A stretch of 6,217 nucleotides of DNA, taken from NCBI GenBank assembly GCA_005879045.1, contig VBLV01000071.1, positions 1-6,217 of the forward strand, in the 5' to 3' direction. Below the pieces are notes generated by a model that ran no database searches, was not told the DNA's origin, and saw only the letters and a list, made by a program, of their open reading frames with translations. Made by a program: the position numbers and the translations under genes. The stretch is from Methanobacteriota archaeon (GTDB taxonomy: Archaea; Thermoplasmatota; Thermoplasmata; RBG-16-68-12). Below are positions 1 through 5,303 of this stretch, one piece after another. Numbering within the stretch: position 1 is the first letter of the stretch; every line of letters starts with the position of its first letter.

Positions 1-318
1 TTCCCTCCGCGGGCCGTGTGCCCGACGTGCGGCCGCCGGTCCGTCGGGAAGATGCAACGGATTCGTCTCGCAGGCAAAGGGGCCGTCGTCACGTACACGG
101 TCATCCATGATGCGCCGGCCCAGTTCGAGATGCAGAAGCCGTACGTGATGGCAATCGTCCAGATGGACGAGGGGGTCCGGCTGACCTCACAGCTGATCGA
201 CGTCAAGCCGGAGCACGTCAAGATCGGGATGAAGGTCCAGGCGACGTTCCGGAAACTCGGTCAGGAAGGCGAGGCCGGCGTCATCCACTACGGATACAAG
301 TTCCGGCCGATGGCGTGA
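1..318 (+). CDS. Zn-ribbon/OB-fold protein of the DUF35 family, 5' truncated
   Basis: The reading frame is open from base 1, so the gene starts upstream of the window; the ATG-like start inside it is not the true one. The first visible residues, FPPRAVCPTCGRRS, are the end of a DUF35 rubredoxin-like zinc ribbon: the PPR turn and the second CxxC (residues 7 and 10 of the visible part). The first CxxC should lie upstream. From about residue 20 an OB-fold follows, with the family features GKG, YTVIH, PYVMAIVQMDEG, VKIGMKVQ and the end motif GYKFRP. Known of the family: in archaea these proteins act as scaffold or acyl-CoA-binding partners in a complex with acetoacetyl-CoA thiolase and HMG-CoA synthase, the first steps of the mevalonate pathway. 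Inference: those two genes may lie just upstream. The gene converges with the regulator downstream, 22 nt between stops. Confidence 0.9.
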   Translation, partial: FPPRAVCPTCGRRSVGKMQRIRLAGKGAVVTYTVIHDAPAQFEMQKPYVMAIVQMDEGVRLTSQLIDVKPEHVKIGMKVQATFRKLGQEGEAGVIHYGYKFRPMA

Positions 319-340
319 AGGTTCGACCGGCTCCGTCACC

Positions 341-751
341 TCATTCTTCGACGAAGCCAATCTTAGGATTCAGGGCGAGCTTAGAACCCGCTTGCGACGA
401 CATGTGATGCCGGATTCCGTAGCGAAGGAAGGCGAGCAGGATGAACACCGCGTCCTCACCTCTCGATGTCAGTCGATATGCGACCTTCTCCTTCGTCACG
501 ACCCGTTCCACGAGACCTTCCTGCTGCATCTGCCGAAGTCGGCGGGCGAGGACCCGCGGCGTCAGCCCGGGATTGTTGCGCAAGATCTCCCCGAACCGCG
601 TCAACTTCAGGAACGCCATGTCGCGCAGGATGAGCAACGTCCACTTGCGTCCGAGCCACTTGACGCTCTCGCGGATCGGGTCCGCTTGGTACGCCAGGAG
701 CGGGTAGATCTTTCGTTCTTCCTCCCTCGGCTCAGTCCGCCTGCGCGCCAC
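341..751 (-). CDS. HxlR-family winged-helix transcriptional regulator
   Basis: A 136-residue protein of the usual HxlR (DUF24) length. Residues 25-45 (DPIRESVKWLGRKWTLLILR) match the family's first helices, where most members read CPV..tl..iggKWt.lIL. The recognition helix is about residues 63-80 (LTPRVLARRLRQMQQEGL), followed by the wing VERVVTKEKVAYRLTSRG at 81-98 and a C-terminal dimerisation helix. Known of the family: dimeric DNA-binding repressors or activators, often of divergent oxidoreductase or detoxification genes, many sensing electrophiles or oxidants through a conserved N-terminal cysteine. Here that cysteine is absent and the whole protein contains none, so a different signal is implied. 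The start is GTG; a TATATA box centred about 27 nt upstream fits a leaderless mRNA. It is transcribed away from the VOC/NTF2-DUF2461 operon, which is its likely target (inference). Confidence 0.88.
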   Translation of the reverse strand: MARRRTEPREEERKIYPLLAYQADPIRESVKWLGRKWTLLILRDMAFLKLTRFGEILRNNPGLTPRVLARRLRQMQQEGLVERVVTKEKVAYRLTSRGEDAVFILLAFLRYGIRHHMSSQAGSKLALNPKIGFVEE

Positions 752-775
752 TATCCGTCCGGCCCCTACCAGGCC

Positions 776-781
776 TATATA
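776..781. promoter_or_regulatory. Symmetrical TATA box shared by two divergent genes
   Basis: TATATA is its own reverse complement and is the only clear TATA element in the short gap between the HxlR gene and the VOC gene. Using the archaeal spacing of about 26 nt from box centre to transcription start, the minus-strand start falls at about 752, directly on the GTG of the regulator (leaderless). The plus-strand start falls at about 805, before both candidate ATGs of the VOC gene. Dual use is inference. Confidence 0.6.
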
Positions 782-782
782 C

Positions 783-795
783 TATCCATTGGATA
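783..795. promoter_or_regulatory. Inverted repeat TATCCA-T-TGGATA, candidate HxlR operator
   Basis: Two perfect 6-bp arms around a single central base, lying next to the TATATA box. On the plus strand it sits between the box and the predicted transcription start, where a bound dimer would block initiation of the VOC operon. On the minus strand it covers the region just upstream of the box, where TFB binds. Position beside a dimeric winged-helix regulator makes it a good operator candidate; binding by this protein is inference. Confidence 0.55.
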
Positions 796-866
796 TCACT
801 TTGCGCGACCGAGAGTGGACGATGGCACGGAAGACGACCCGAACGGAATCAGGCGAGGACGGATCG

Positions 867-1232
867 ATGGCCTTCTCTGAGTTTTCCAGTAGCGATCCGG
901 CCGCGACCCGAAATTTCCTGGAGAGGGTCTTCGGCTGGCGCTTCGAGTCCGTGAAGTTCCCGATGGGCGACTACCTTTCCTTCCGGACGCCCGGCGGCGG
1001 GCAAGGCGGAATCCGACCGGCGCAGGCGAAGGAGATCCCGGGGAGCACGAGCTACGTGCGCGTCGACGACCTCGATGCGGCGCGGAAGAAGGTCGAGCGG
1101 GCGGGTGGGCAGATCGTCCTGCCGCGCGTGGACGTCCCGGGCATGGGGAGCTTCTTTTGGTTCCGCGCGCCCGGTGGCCCGATCCTCGCGGCATGGCAAG
1201 ATGCGCCCGCGTTGCCGACGGAGCGTGATTGA
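867..1232 (+). CDS. VOC-superfamily (glyoxalase/bleomycin-resistance-like) protein
   Basis: The sequence gives 121 residues from ATG 867, the usual size of a single VOC unit with two beta-alpha-beta-beta-beta modules. Module 1 covers FSEFSSSDPAATRNFLERVFGW and the strand YLSFRTPGG; module 2 covers TSYVRVDDLDAARKKVERAG, then GMGSFFWFRAPGGP and ILAAWQ. The usual first-strand metal histidine aligns with Phe3 and no glutamate is present at the last-strand site, so metal-dependent glyoxalase I activity is unlikely; ligand binding or a non-metal role is more probable. Start choice: ATG 867 has GAGGA eight bases upstream and matches where the fold begins. An in-frame ATG at 822 would add a charged 15-residue tail and lies closer to the predicted transcription start, so it remains possible; a TTG at 789 overlaps the operator and is unlikely. 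The stop abuts the next ATG with no gap, so the two are translationally coupled. Confidence 0.85.
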   Translation: MAFSEFSSSDPAATRNFLERVFGWRFESVKFPMGDYLSFRTPGGGQGGIRPAQAKEIPGSTSYVRVDDLDAARKKVERAGGQIVLPRVDVPGMGSFFWFRAPGGPILAAWQDAPALPTERD

Positions 1233-1988
1233 ATGTCGAATGCGAAGGAAATTGTGATGGCGTATCAGAAAGCACTGGGGAAAGGCGACTTTGCGGGCGC
1301 ACGAAAGTACATGCACGACGATCTTTCGTTCGTGGGTCCCTTCGAGTCGTTCAACCGACCGGAGCCGTACCTGGAAGCATTGGGAAAGCTGCATCATATC
1401 GTCGCACGCGTCGAGCCGAAGAAGACGTTCGTCGACGGCGACGACGTCTGTCTCTTGTACGACATGGTGACGAACACTCCCGCGGGGACGGCGTTCATCT
1501 GCGAGTGGTACCGGGTCCGGGGCGACAAGATCGGCTCCGTCCGCGCTGTCTTCGACGCCCGGCCGTTCGCGCCGAGGCCAGAGATGACCGAGAAGTCGAA
1601 ATACTTCACCACGGACTTCTTCGGGTTCTTCAGTGACTTGGCGAAGAACAACAGCAAAGAATGGTTCACGAAGAACAAGGAACGTTACGAGAACGCCGTG
1701 CAAGAACCGAGCTTGCGGTTCATTCGCGACGCCGGGCCGCGGCTCCAGAAGATCAGCCCGTATCTCGTCGCCGATGCCAAGCCGTTCGGCGGGTCTCTAT
1801 CCCGCATCTATCGGGACATCCGGTTCTCGCCGGACAAGAGCCCGTACAAGACGGAGGTCGGAATCCATTTCTCTGGCACGCGAAGGCGCCCGGGCCGGAG
1901 GAGATGGCGCCCGGTTACTATCTCCACATGCAATCGGGCGAGACGATGGCCCATTCGGGCGTCTGGCATCCCGACGCGCCGATATTGA
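1233..1988 (+). CDS. NTF2/SnoaL-like domain fused in frame to the N-terminal half of DUF2461 (frameshifted)
   Basis: ATG 1233 follows the VOC stop directly. Residues 1 to about 113 form an NTF2/SnoaL-like alpha+beta cone: helix MSNAKEIVMAYQKALGKGDF, the HDDLSFVGPF segment, then strands ending in EWYRVRGDKIGSVRAVFDARPF. This fold binds small molecules in isomerases, dehydratases and many uncharacterised proteins. From Met118 the sequence is the start of DUF2461 (TIGR02453 family, function unknown): YFTTDFFGFFSDLAKNNSKEWF, then ISPYLVADAKPFGGSLSRIYRD and RFSPDKSPYKTEVGIHF. Homology ends at about residue 213; the remaining arginine-rich residues to 1988 are out-of-frame read-through. The DUF2461 sequence resumes in another frame at 1874, so the gene is broken. 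There is no stop between the two domains. ATG 1584 (Met118) could have been the start of a once separate DUF2461 gene. Confidence 0.8.
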   Translation: MSNAKEIVMAYQKALGKGDFAGARKYMHDDLSFVGPFESFNRPEPYLEALGKLHHIVARVEPKKTFVDGDDVCLLYDMVTNTPAGTAFICEWYRVRGDKIGSVRAVFDARPFAPRPEMTEKSKYFTTDFFGFFSDLAKNNSKEWFTKNKERYENAVQEPSLRFIRDAGPRLQKISPYLVADAKPFGGSLSRIYRDIRFSPDKSPYKTEVGIHFSGTRRRPGRRRWRPVTISTCNRARRWPIRASGIPTRRY

Positions 1989-2269
1989 AGAAGATCCGCG
2001 ATCGGATTGTCGATGAACCGGACGCGTGGAGGAAGGTCATCCGGAGCCGGGTCGCCGTCGAGGGCGACTCGCTCAAGCGGCCTCCGCCCGGCTACGACCC
2101 GAATCATCCGTTCATCCAGGACCTGCGACGGAAGGACTTCGTCTCCAGTCGGAGCTTCCGTGACCACCAAGTCACGAGCCCGCAGTTCCTCGACTCGTTC
2201 ATCGAGGCGTGCGAGTCGATGGACCCGCTGAACCGCTTCCTGGCGGGAGCGATCGGCCTCCCCTGGTAG
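1874..2269 (+). pseudogene. C-terminal half of DUF2461, out of frame with its N-terminal half
   Basis: This stretch continues the DUF2461 protein begun in the preceding ORF. It reads WHAKAPGPEEMAPGYYLHM, then GVWHPDAPILKKIRDRIV, GDSLKRPPPGYDPNHPF and a C-terminal helix ending NRFLAGAIGLPW. These are typical of the family's second half (the PGYYLH strand, the GxWHP motif, SLKRPP.GYD.HP). Joined to the first half, the DUF2461 part would be about 228 residues, the normal family size, and the joined fusion about 345. Deleting one CT from the CTCT at 1871-1874 restores GIHF-WHAK with no extra residue. Either the gene is a recent pseudogene or the base call is wrong. No start with a good ribosome site is visible in this frame, so independent translation is unlikely. 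Confidence 0.8.
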
Positions 2270-2280
2270 GTCCGGGACTC

Positions 2281-2306
2281 GACGCGTCGGCCGCGGCGGG
2301 CGCGTC
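2281..2306 (+). repeat. Short GC-rich inverted repeat after the DUF2461 gene
   Basis: GACGCG and CGCGTC form a 6-bp stem around a GC-rich 14-nt loop, 11 nt after the DUF2461 stop. It could fold in the mRNA tail, but no T-run follows, so I do not call it a terminator. In such GC-rich DNA this may be chance. Confidence 0.25.
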
Positions 2307-2348
2307 CTCATTATCGGAAGAGAAACAATTCAGACTGATTCAGCGACC

Positions 2349-2354
2349 TTTATG
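2349..2354 (+). promoter_or_regulatory. TATA-like box for the small zinc-ribbon gene
   Basis: TTTATG lies in a locally AT-richer patch. A start about 26 nt downstream would fall near 2378, giving a leader of about 17 nt that still includes the GGAGG ribosome site at 2386-2390 ahead of ATG 2395. Two ATTCAG hexamers lie just upstream. Confidence 0.4.
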
Positions 2355-2394
2355 CCTCAGAAACCGAATACATGTGCGGGGAGGCGGAGGACCG

Positions 2395-2730
2395 ATGGGG
2401 AACGGTCCAGAAGGGGGCTCAAGGGCATCGAGGCCGGCGCCATCGCCGGCGTCGGCGGTCAACGGTCCGCGAGGCATTCGTCGGTTGGCGCGACTCAAGG
2501 AATGGTTTTTCCACAAGCCGAAACCTGAGGTCGTCCACGCGCCGCCGCCGATCATGCGCCACCAACCCGATCCGCCCGCCGTCGTCCTCTCGTGCGAGCG
2601 GTGCGGCTTCGACTACACGATCACGCGAGTCGAGATCAGCGGCAGGCCGGGCGTCGTCTGGACCTGCGAATGCGGGAGCGAGTTCATCCCACCCGGGGGC
2701 CCGGAGTCCTTCAACCTCGTCCGGCCGTGA
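2395..2730 (+). CDS. Small zinc-ribbon protein, function unknown
   Basis: A 111-residue soluble protein that I do not recognise as a named family. Residues 1-62 are basic and rich in Gly, Pro and Arg, probably disordered, with one short helix-like patch (IRRLARLKEWFFHKPK). The C-terminal part is a compact metal-binding unit: Cys67 and Cys70 in SCERCGFDY, and Cys91 and Cys93 in WTCECGSEF, about 20 residues apart with a beta-like stretch (TITRVEISGRPGVVW) between them. The second knuckle is CxC rather than the usual CxxC. ATG 2395 is chosen because GGAGG at 2386-2390 precedes it; the frame stays open upstream but without a comparable site. It probably has its own promoter. It ends 6 nt from the stop of the convergent membrane-protein gene. 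Nucleic-acid or protein binding is a guess from the fold only. Confidence 0.7.
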   Translation: MGNGPEGGSRASRPAPSPASAVNGPRGIRRLARLKEWFFHKPKPEVVHAPPPIMRHQPDPPAVVLSCERCGFDYTITRVEISGRPGVVWTCECGSEFIPPGGPESFNLVRP

Positions 2731-2736
2731 TCCGGC

Positions 2737-3408
2737 TCACGGACGCGGCGTGCGATAGATGCCTTCGACCGAAGGTCGCCACCGCGGGGTCGTCCAGTAC
2801 AGGCCCAATCCGATGTACACGAACAGCAGGACCGCGATCACCGCGGCCTCCAGCGAGACGACGAGCGACCCGCTCATGTCCCGCAACGAGTATCGGTACA
2901 GGAAGTACGAGAACGTGACCATCGCGATTCCGCCGAGGAGCGCGCCGAGCGTCCGGATCCGCGAGCGCGTGAAGAACCATCGAAGGAAGGCGATCCCGAA
3001 GTTCGAGACGCCGAGGAGCCCCCAGAACAGCCCGGCGCTCACGATCAGGCCCTCCGGAGGCCGGAAGGCGGCTCGACCGGCTAGGATCTGATCCCACCAG
3101 CGCCGCAGCTCCGTGAGCAAGTTGCCGTTCAGGAAGAAGACGACGCCCAGGACGAGGAAGAAGAACGCGACCCCGAAGAGGCCCACGAAGTCGGGCGTCC
3201 GCGGCCGCGGGACGTACACCGGCCGGAGGGGAGCGGCGCGGGGCAACGGCGGCGCGGGCGTGGGCGATCCAGGAGTTGCGGAAGTGGCGGGCGCCGCCTC
3301 CGTGCCCGCTGTGGTCAAGGAGGCCCCGCAATACAGGCAGAAGCGGGAGGTTTCCTTGTTCATCGTGCCGCAGGCGTCGCAACGCATCGCCCAATCCCGG
3401 GCCCGCAT
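2737..3408 (-). CDS. Membrane protein with N-terminal zinc ribbon
   Basis: The protein has 223 residues. Residues 10-27 form a classic CxxC-x10-CxxC zinc ribbon (CDACG and CLYCG). A Pro/Ala-rich linker follows at about 32-70. Four hydrophobic helices then span about 74-93, 121-142, 153-173 and 181-205. Such ribbon-linker-membrane designs are common in archaea and bacteria; the ribbon is expected on the cytoplasmic side, and no catalytic role is known to me. ATG 3408 gives the longest form; an in-frame ATG at 3387 (Met8) would start right at the ribbon and is equally plausible, since neither has a clear ribosome site. It lies 43 nt after the stop of the larger membrane-protein gene on the same strand with no evident promoter between, so the two are probably co-transcribed. 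Confidence 0.8.
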   Translation of the reverse strand: MRARDWAMRCDACGTMNKETSRFCLYCGASLTTAGTEAAPATSATPGSPTPAPPLPRAAPLRPVYVPRPRTPDFVGLFGVAFFFLVLGVVFFLNGNLLTELRRWWDQILAGRAAFRPPEGLIVSAGLFWGLLGVSNFGIAFLRWFFTRSRIRTLGALLGGIAMVTFSYFLYRYSLRDMSGSLVVSLEAAVIAVLLFVYIGLGLYWTTPRWRPSVEGIYRTPRP

Positions 3409-3451
3409 ACGAGAGTCGGGGCTTTGAACTTTGGGTCGCGGCCCGTCGATG

Positions 3452-4576
3452 TTATCGTAACAGGAAATAATCGACCGCGGCGCGCCCCAACACCGCGACG
3501 ACCCCGGTCAATGTGATCGCGGCAATGCGGGTCATCGCCCGGGTCTCGAACGGCCACGTCGGCAGGGTCTGGATCCGGCGTTCCTCCTCCCGGTGCAGAA
3601 GCATCCTGTGCGTGCGGAGGAGCAGGTCTCGTACTTCGTGGAGGCTGGGTTCCGACGTCGGGTTTCCGGCGGTGAGCGGCGCATAGACATCGCCTGCCCG
3701 TGAGCTCGCGGTCTCCACGGCGCGACGCTTCTCCGCCACCATGAGCCGATGGATCGAGAGGAGCGGGAGGAACAACAGCCCCGCGCCGAACAGGATCAAG
3801 ACGACCAGGAACGCCAGGTACGCCGGGCGGACGGGATCCGGGCTCAGTGTCACCTCGGCGATGATGATTGCGAGCGCCCCGAAGTAGTAGAAGGTGGCTC
3901 CCAAAGAGAGCGATCCAAGCGGGCGCAGCCCGATCATCGGATCTTCGACGGCGGGTCGGAGACGGAGCGCCTCTCGTCCGATTCGATGAACGCCCCAAAT
4001 GGTCGCGACGTAGTTCCAGATCACCTGCGCATCCACGAAGGGGAGGAAGAGCAGGTTCAAGCCGAGAATCAGGAACTCAACGAATCCGAACCCGGGCGGC
4101 ATCGGTTCGAGGAGCAGCAGGAAGAAGAACAGGCCGAAGGCCACGGCGAGCCCAATCACGGGGAGCCGCCAGTACAGGTGGCCGAAGATCCGACGGACCC
4201 CCGCCTTGCCGTCCGGCAGGAGCGGAGCGATCTCATTCGCATAGCGGGCGATGTGAAGTCTCGAATGTCGCACGAGCCACAGTAGGTACAGATTGAACCC
4301 GATCGAGAGGATGATCAGCGGGATCGATCGCCAGAGCGGGAGTGCGAGCGCGTCGCCGAAGATTTCCGCAACGGTCTGGTTCCATTCCCCGCCGTTCTCG
4401 ATCAGGCGCGCGAGGAAGTAGCCCGGCCCGGTCGCCAGGAGGGCAACGATTGTGGACGTCACGAGGTACGGGAGCGGGACCGCCGCGATCGCATGCTCGA
4501 CGACGGTGGGCCGCTCGAGACCGACGGCGCCCTCTCCCCCGGACTTCCCGATCGAAACGATGCGGCTCGATGGCAA
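3452..4576 (-). CDS. Polytopic membrane protein, function unknown
   Basis: The protein has 374 residues and I do not recognise the family. Hydrophobic segments lie at about 36-58, 84-103, 138-157, 164-182, 222-241 and 251-274, so six membrane helices are likely. A charged cytoplasmic stretch follows (about 275-345, with the coiled-coil-like helix RDLLLRTHRMLLHREEERRI), and then a final hydrophobic or amphipathic segment at 349-372. There is no recognisable catalytic or transporter signature. The start is uncertain. TTG 4576 is the first start codon in the open frame, but a TATA-like CTTATACT at 4583-4590 would place transcription near 4560, after that TTG. The next in-frame candidate is GTG 4462 (residue 39), which would trim the first helix. 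It probably heads a two-gene unit with the zinc-ribbon membrane protein. The antisense strand carries long open frames that are shadows of its codon use. Confidence 0.75.
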   Translation of the reverse strand: MPSSRIVSIGKSGGEGAVGLERPTVVEHAIAAVPLPYLVTSTIVALLATGPGYFLARLIENGGEWNQTVAEIFGDALALPLWRSIPLIILSIGFNLYLLWLVRHSRLHIARYANEIAPLLPDGKAGVRRIFGHLYWRLPVIGLAVAFGLFFFLLLLEPMPPGFGFVEFLILGLNLLFLPFVDAQVIWNYVATIWGVHRIGREALRLRPAVEDPMIGLRPLGSLSLGATFYYFGALAIIIAEVTLSPDPVRPAYLAFLVVLILFGAGLLFLPLLSIHRLMVAEKRRAVETASSRAGDVYAPLTAGNPTSEPSLHEVRDLLLRTHRMLLHREEERRIQTLPTWPFETRAMTRIAAITLTGVVAVLGRAAVDYFLLR

Positions 4577-4582
4577 TCCAGG

Positions 4583-4590
4583 AGTATAAG
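4583..4590 (-). promoter_or_regulatory. TATA-like box for the membrane-protein unit
   Basis: CTTATACT on the minus strand is the best TATA match in the divergent gap at 4577-4736. With the usual spacing, transcription would begin near 4560, inside the annotated N-terminus. Either the start codon lies further in or the box belongs to another transcript. Confidence 0.4.
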
Positions 4591-4722
4591 ACCGTGCCGG
4601 CCTCGTCCCATCGTATCTGAATCTATGCCTCCTCGCGGAGCGACATTACGTTCTAGAAGGAGTTTGAAAGGTTCGATGAACGTCCCAATACGGTCAAGTA
4701 GCCTCGGGAATGCGCCGAGCGC

Positions 4723-4729
4723 GAGGTGA
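4723..4729 (+). promoter_or_regulatory. Strong ribosome binding site deciding the start at 4737
   Basis: GAGGTGA matches the archaeal consensus GGAGGTGAT closely and lies 7 nt before ATG 4737. It selects this codon over the in-frame ATG at 4710, which has no such site. The rest of the 160-nt gap at 4577-4736 shows only weak TATA-like matches for the plus strand. Confidence 0.75.
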
Positions 4730-4736
4730 ACGACAC

Positions 4737-5114
4737 ATGGCAGCAACCGAAATCCGGTCGTGGCCGGCGCGGGCCGCGTCCTCGTGGCGCGCGCTGGAGC
4801 GGATGCCGGCGTACCAAGTGCCGATCGTCCTCGGCGGGGCCCTCGCGGCCCTCGTCGGTGCCGTCGCGCTAGGTGTCGCCATCGTGGCGGAGTGGGTGCT
4901 CGGGATTTCGTGGGTCCGGGCGCTGTTGCTCATCGCCTTCGGCGCCTTGGCCTTGATCGGGTACAAGGTGACGCGGGCGAACCTGCGGAACGGTGCCGTC
5001 GTCGCGGGGATCGCAGGCACCGCCCTGATCGTCGTGGCGGGCGGGATGGTGGGCCTGTTGGCGGGCCTGCTCGTCTTCGCGGGCGCGTTGTGGGGGCTGT
5101 TGAAGTCCTTCTGA
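4737..5114 (+). CDS. Small four-helix membrane protein, function unknown
   Basis: A 125-residue, Gly/Ala/Val/Leu-rich protein. After a short cytoplasmic-type N-terminus (to about residue 26, with several Arg), hydrophobic segments lie at about 28-50, 58-77, 86-103 and 104-121. The only clear charged loop is YKVTRANLRNG, between helices 2 and 3, which by the positive-inside rule should face the cytoplasm. There is no signal-peptide cleavage site, cysteine pair or catalytic motif, and I do not recognise the family. ATG 4737 is chosen on the strong GAGGTGA site. It is divergent from the larger membrane-protein gene across a gap of about 160 nt, and convergent with the DsbA-like gene. It seems to be a single-gene unit ending at the T6 tract. 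Confidence 0.75.
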   Translation: MAATEIRSWPARAASSWRALERMPAYQVPIVLGGALAALVGAVALGVAIVAEWVLGISWVRALLLIAFGALALIGYKVTRANLRNGAVVAGIAGTALIVVAGGMVGLLAGLLVFAGALWGLLKSF

Positions 5115-5131
5115 GGACTCCCCCCTCTCGA

Positions 5132-5137
5132 TTTTTT
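5132..5137 (+). terminator. T6 tract, probable archaeal terminator
   Basis: A run of six T begins 17 nt after the stop of the small membrane-protein gene, in otherwise GC-rich DNA. Archaeal RNA polymerase ends transcription at such U-runs, with no need for a strong hairpin. The convergent gap continues to about 5294 with no recognisable gene on either strand. Confidence 0.5.
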
Positions 5138-5232
5138 CATCCACGCGGGTGAGAGAATTGCACCTCGAGTTCGTCGCGGTGCGCGAGAGCCAGGCTTCGC
5201 GGATCCTTCCAAGAGACGTCCCGCAACCCGGG

Positions 5233-5303
5233 TCTTCCTGATCCTCTTCGAGCAACCTCGACTGCCGGTCGCGGAATCGGCCTACCGCGGGCGATCAGGA
5301 AGA
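5233..5303. repeat. 11-bp perfect inverted repeat spanning the end of the DsbA-like gene
   Basis: TCTTCCTGATC at 5233-5243 and GATCAGGAAGA at 5293-5303 are exact reverse complements, with 49 nt between. The second arm contains the stop codon of the DsbA-like gene, so the mRNA could pair its stop region with its 3' tail. The spacer holds smaller GC-rich complementary segments. No T-run follows on either strand. Confidence 0.5.

Noticed and set aside
392..880. Plus-strand open frame crossing the HxlR gene and the divergent promoter
   Set aside because: Antisense shadow that runs through the promoter; the HxlR reading is clearly conserved.
849..1703. Long minus-strand open frame (284 codons) opposite the VOC and NTF2-like genes
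   Set aside because: Arg/Pro-rich composition typical of GC-rich shadows; it overlaps conserved genes on the other strand and has no family features.
1868..1876. Possible programmed frameshift site in the DUF2461 gene
   Set aside because: No X-XXY-YYZ heptamer and no evident downstream structure; a CT duplication explains the change more simply.
3850..3872. GATGATGA-like string resembling a C box of a C/D sRNA
   Set aside because: Inside a conserved coding region, with no CTGA box at a suitable distance.
3749..4285. Plus-strand open frame with highly charged, Glu/Gln/Arg-rich product
   Set aside because: It is the antisense of the hydrophobic helices of the 374-residue membrane protein, which explains its composition; no start signals.
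5115..5294. tRNA, CRISPR or other RNA gene in the longest convergent gap
   Set aside because: No T-loop GTTCGAATC-type sequence, no spaced repeats and no conserved RNA motif seen; only the inverted repeat and T6 tract stand out.
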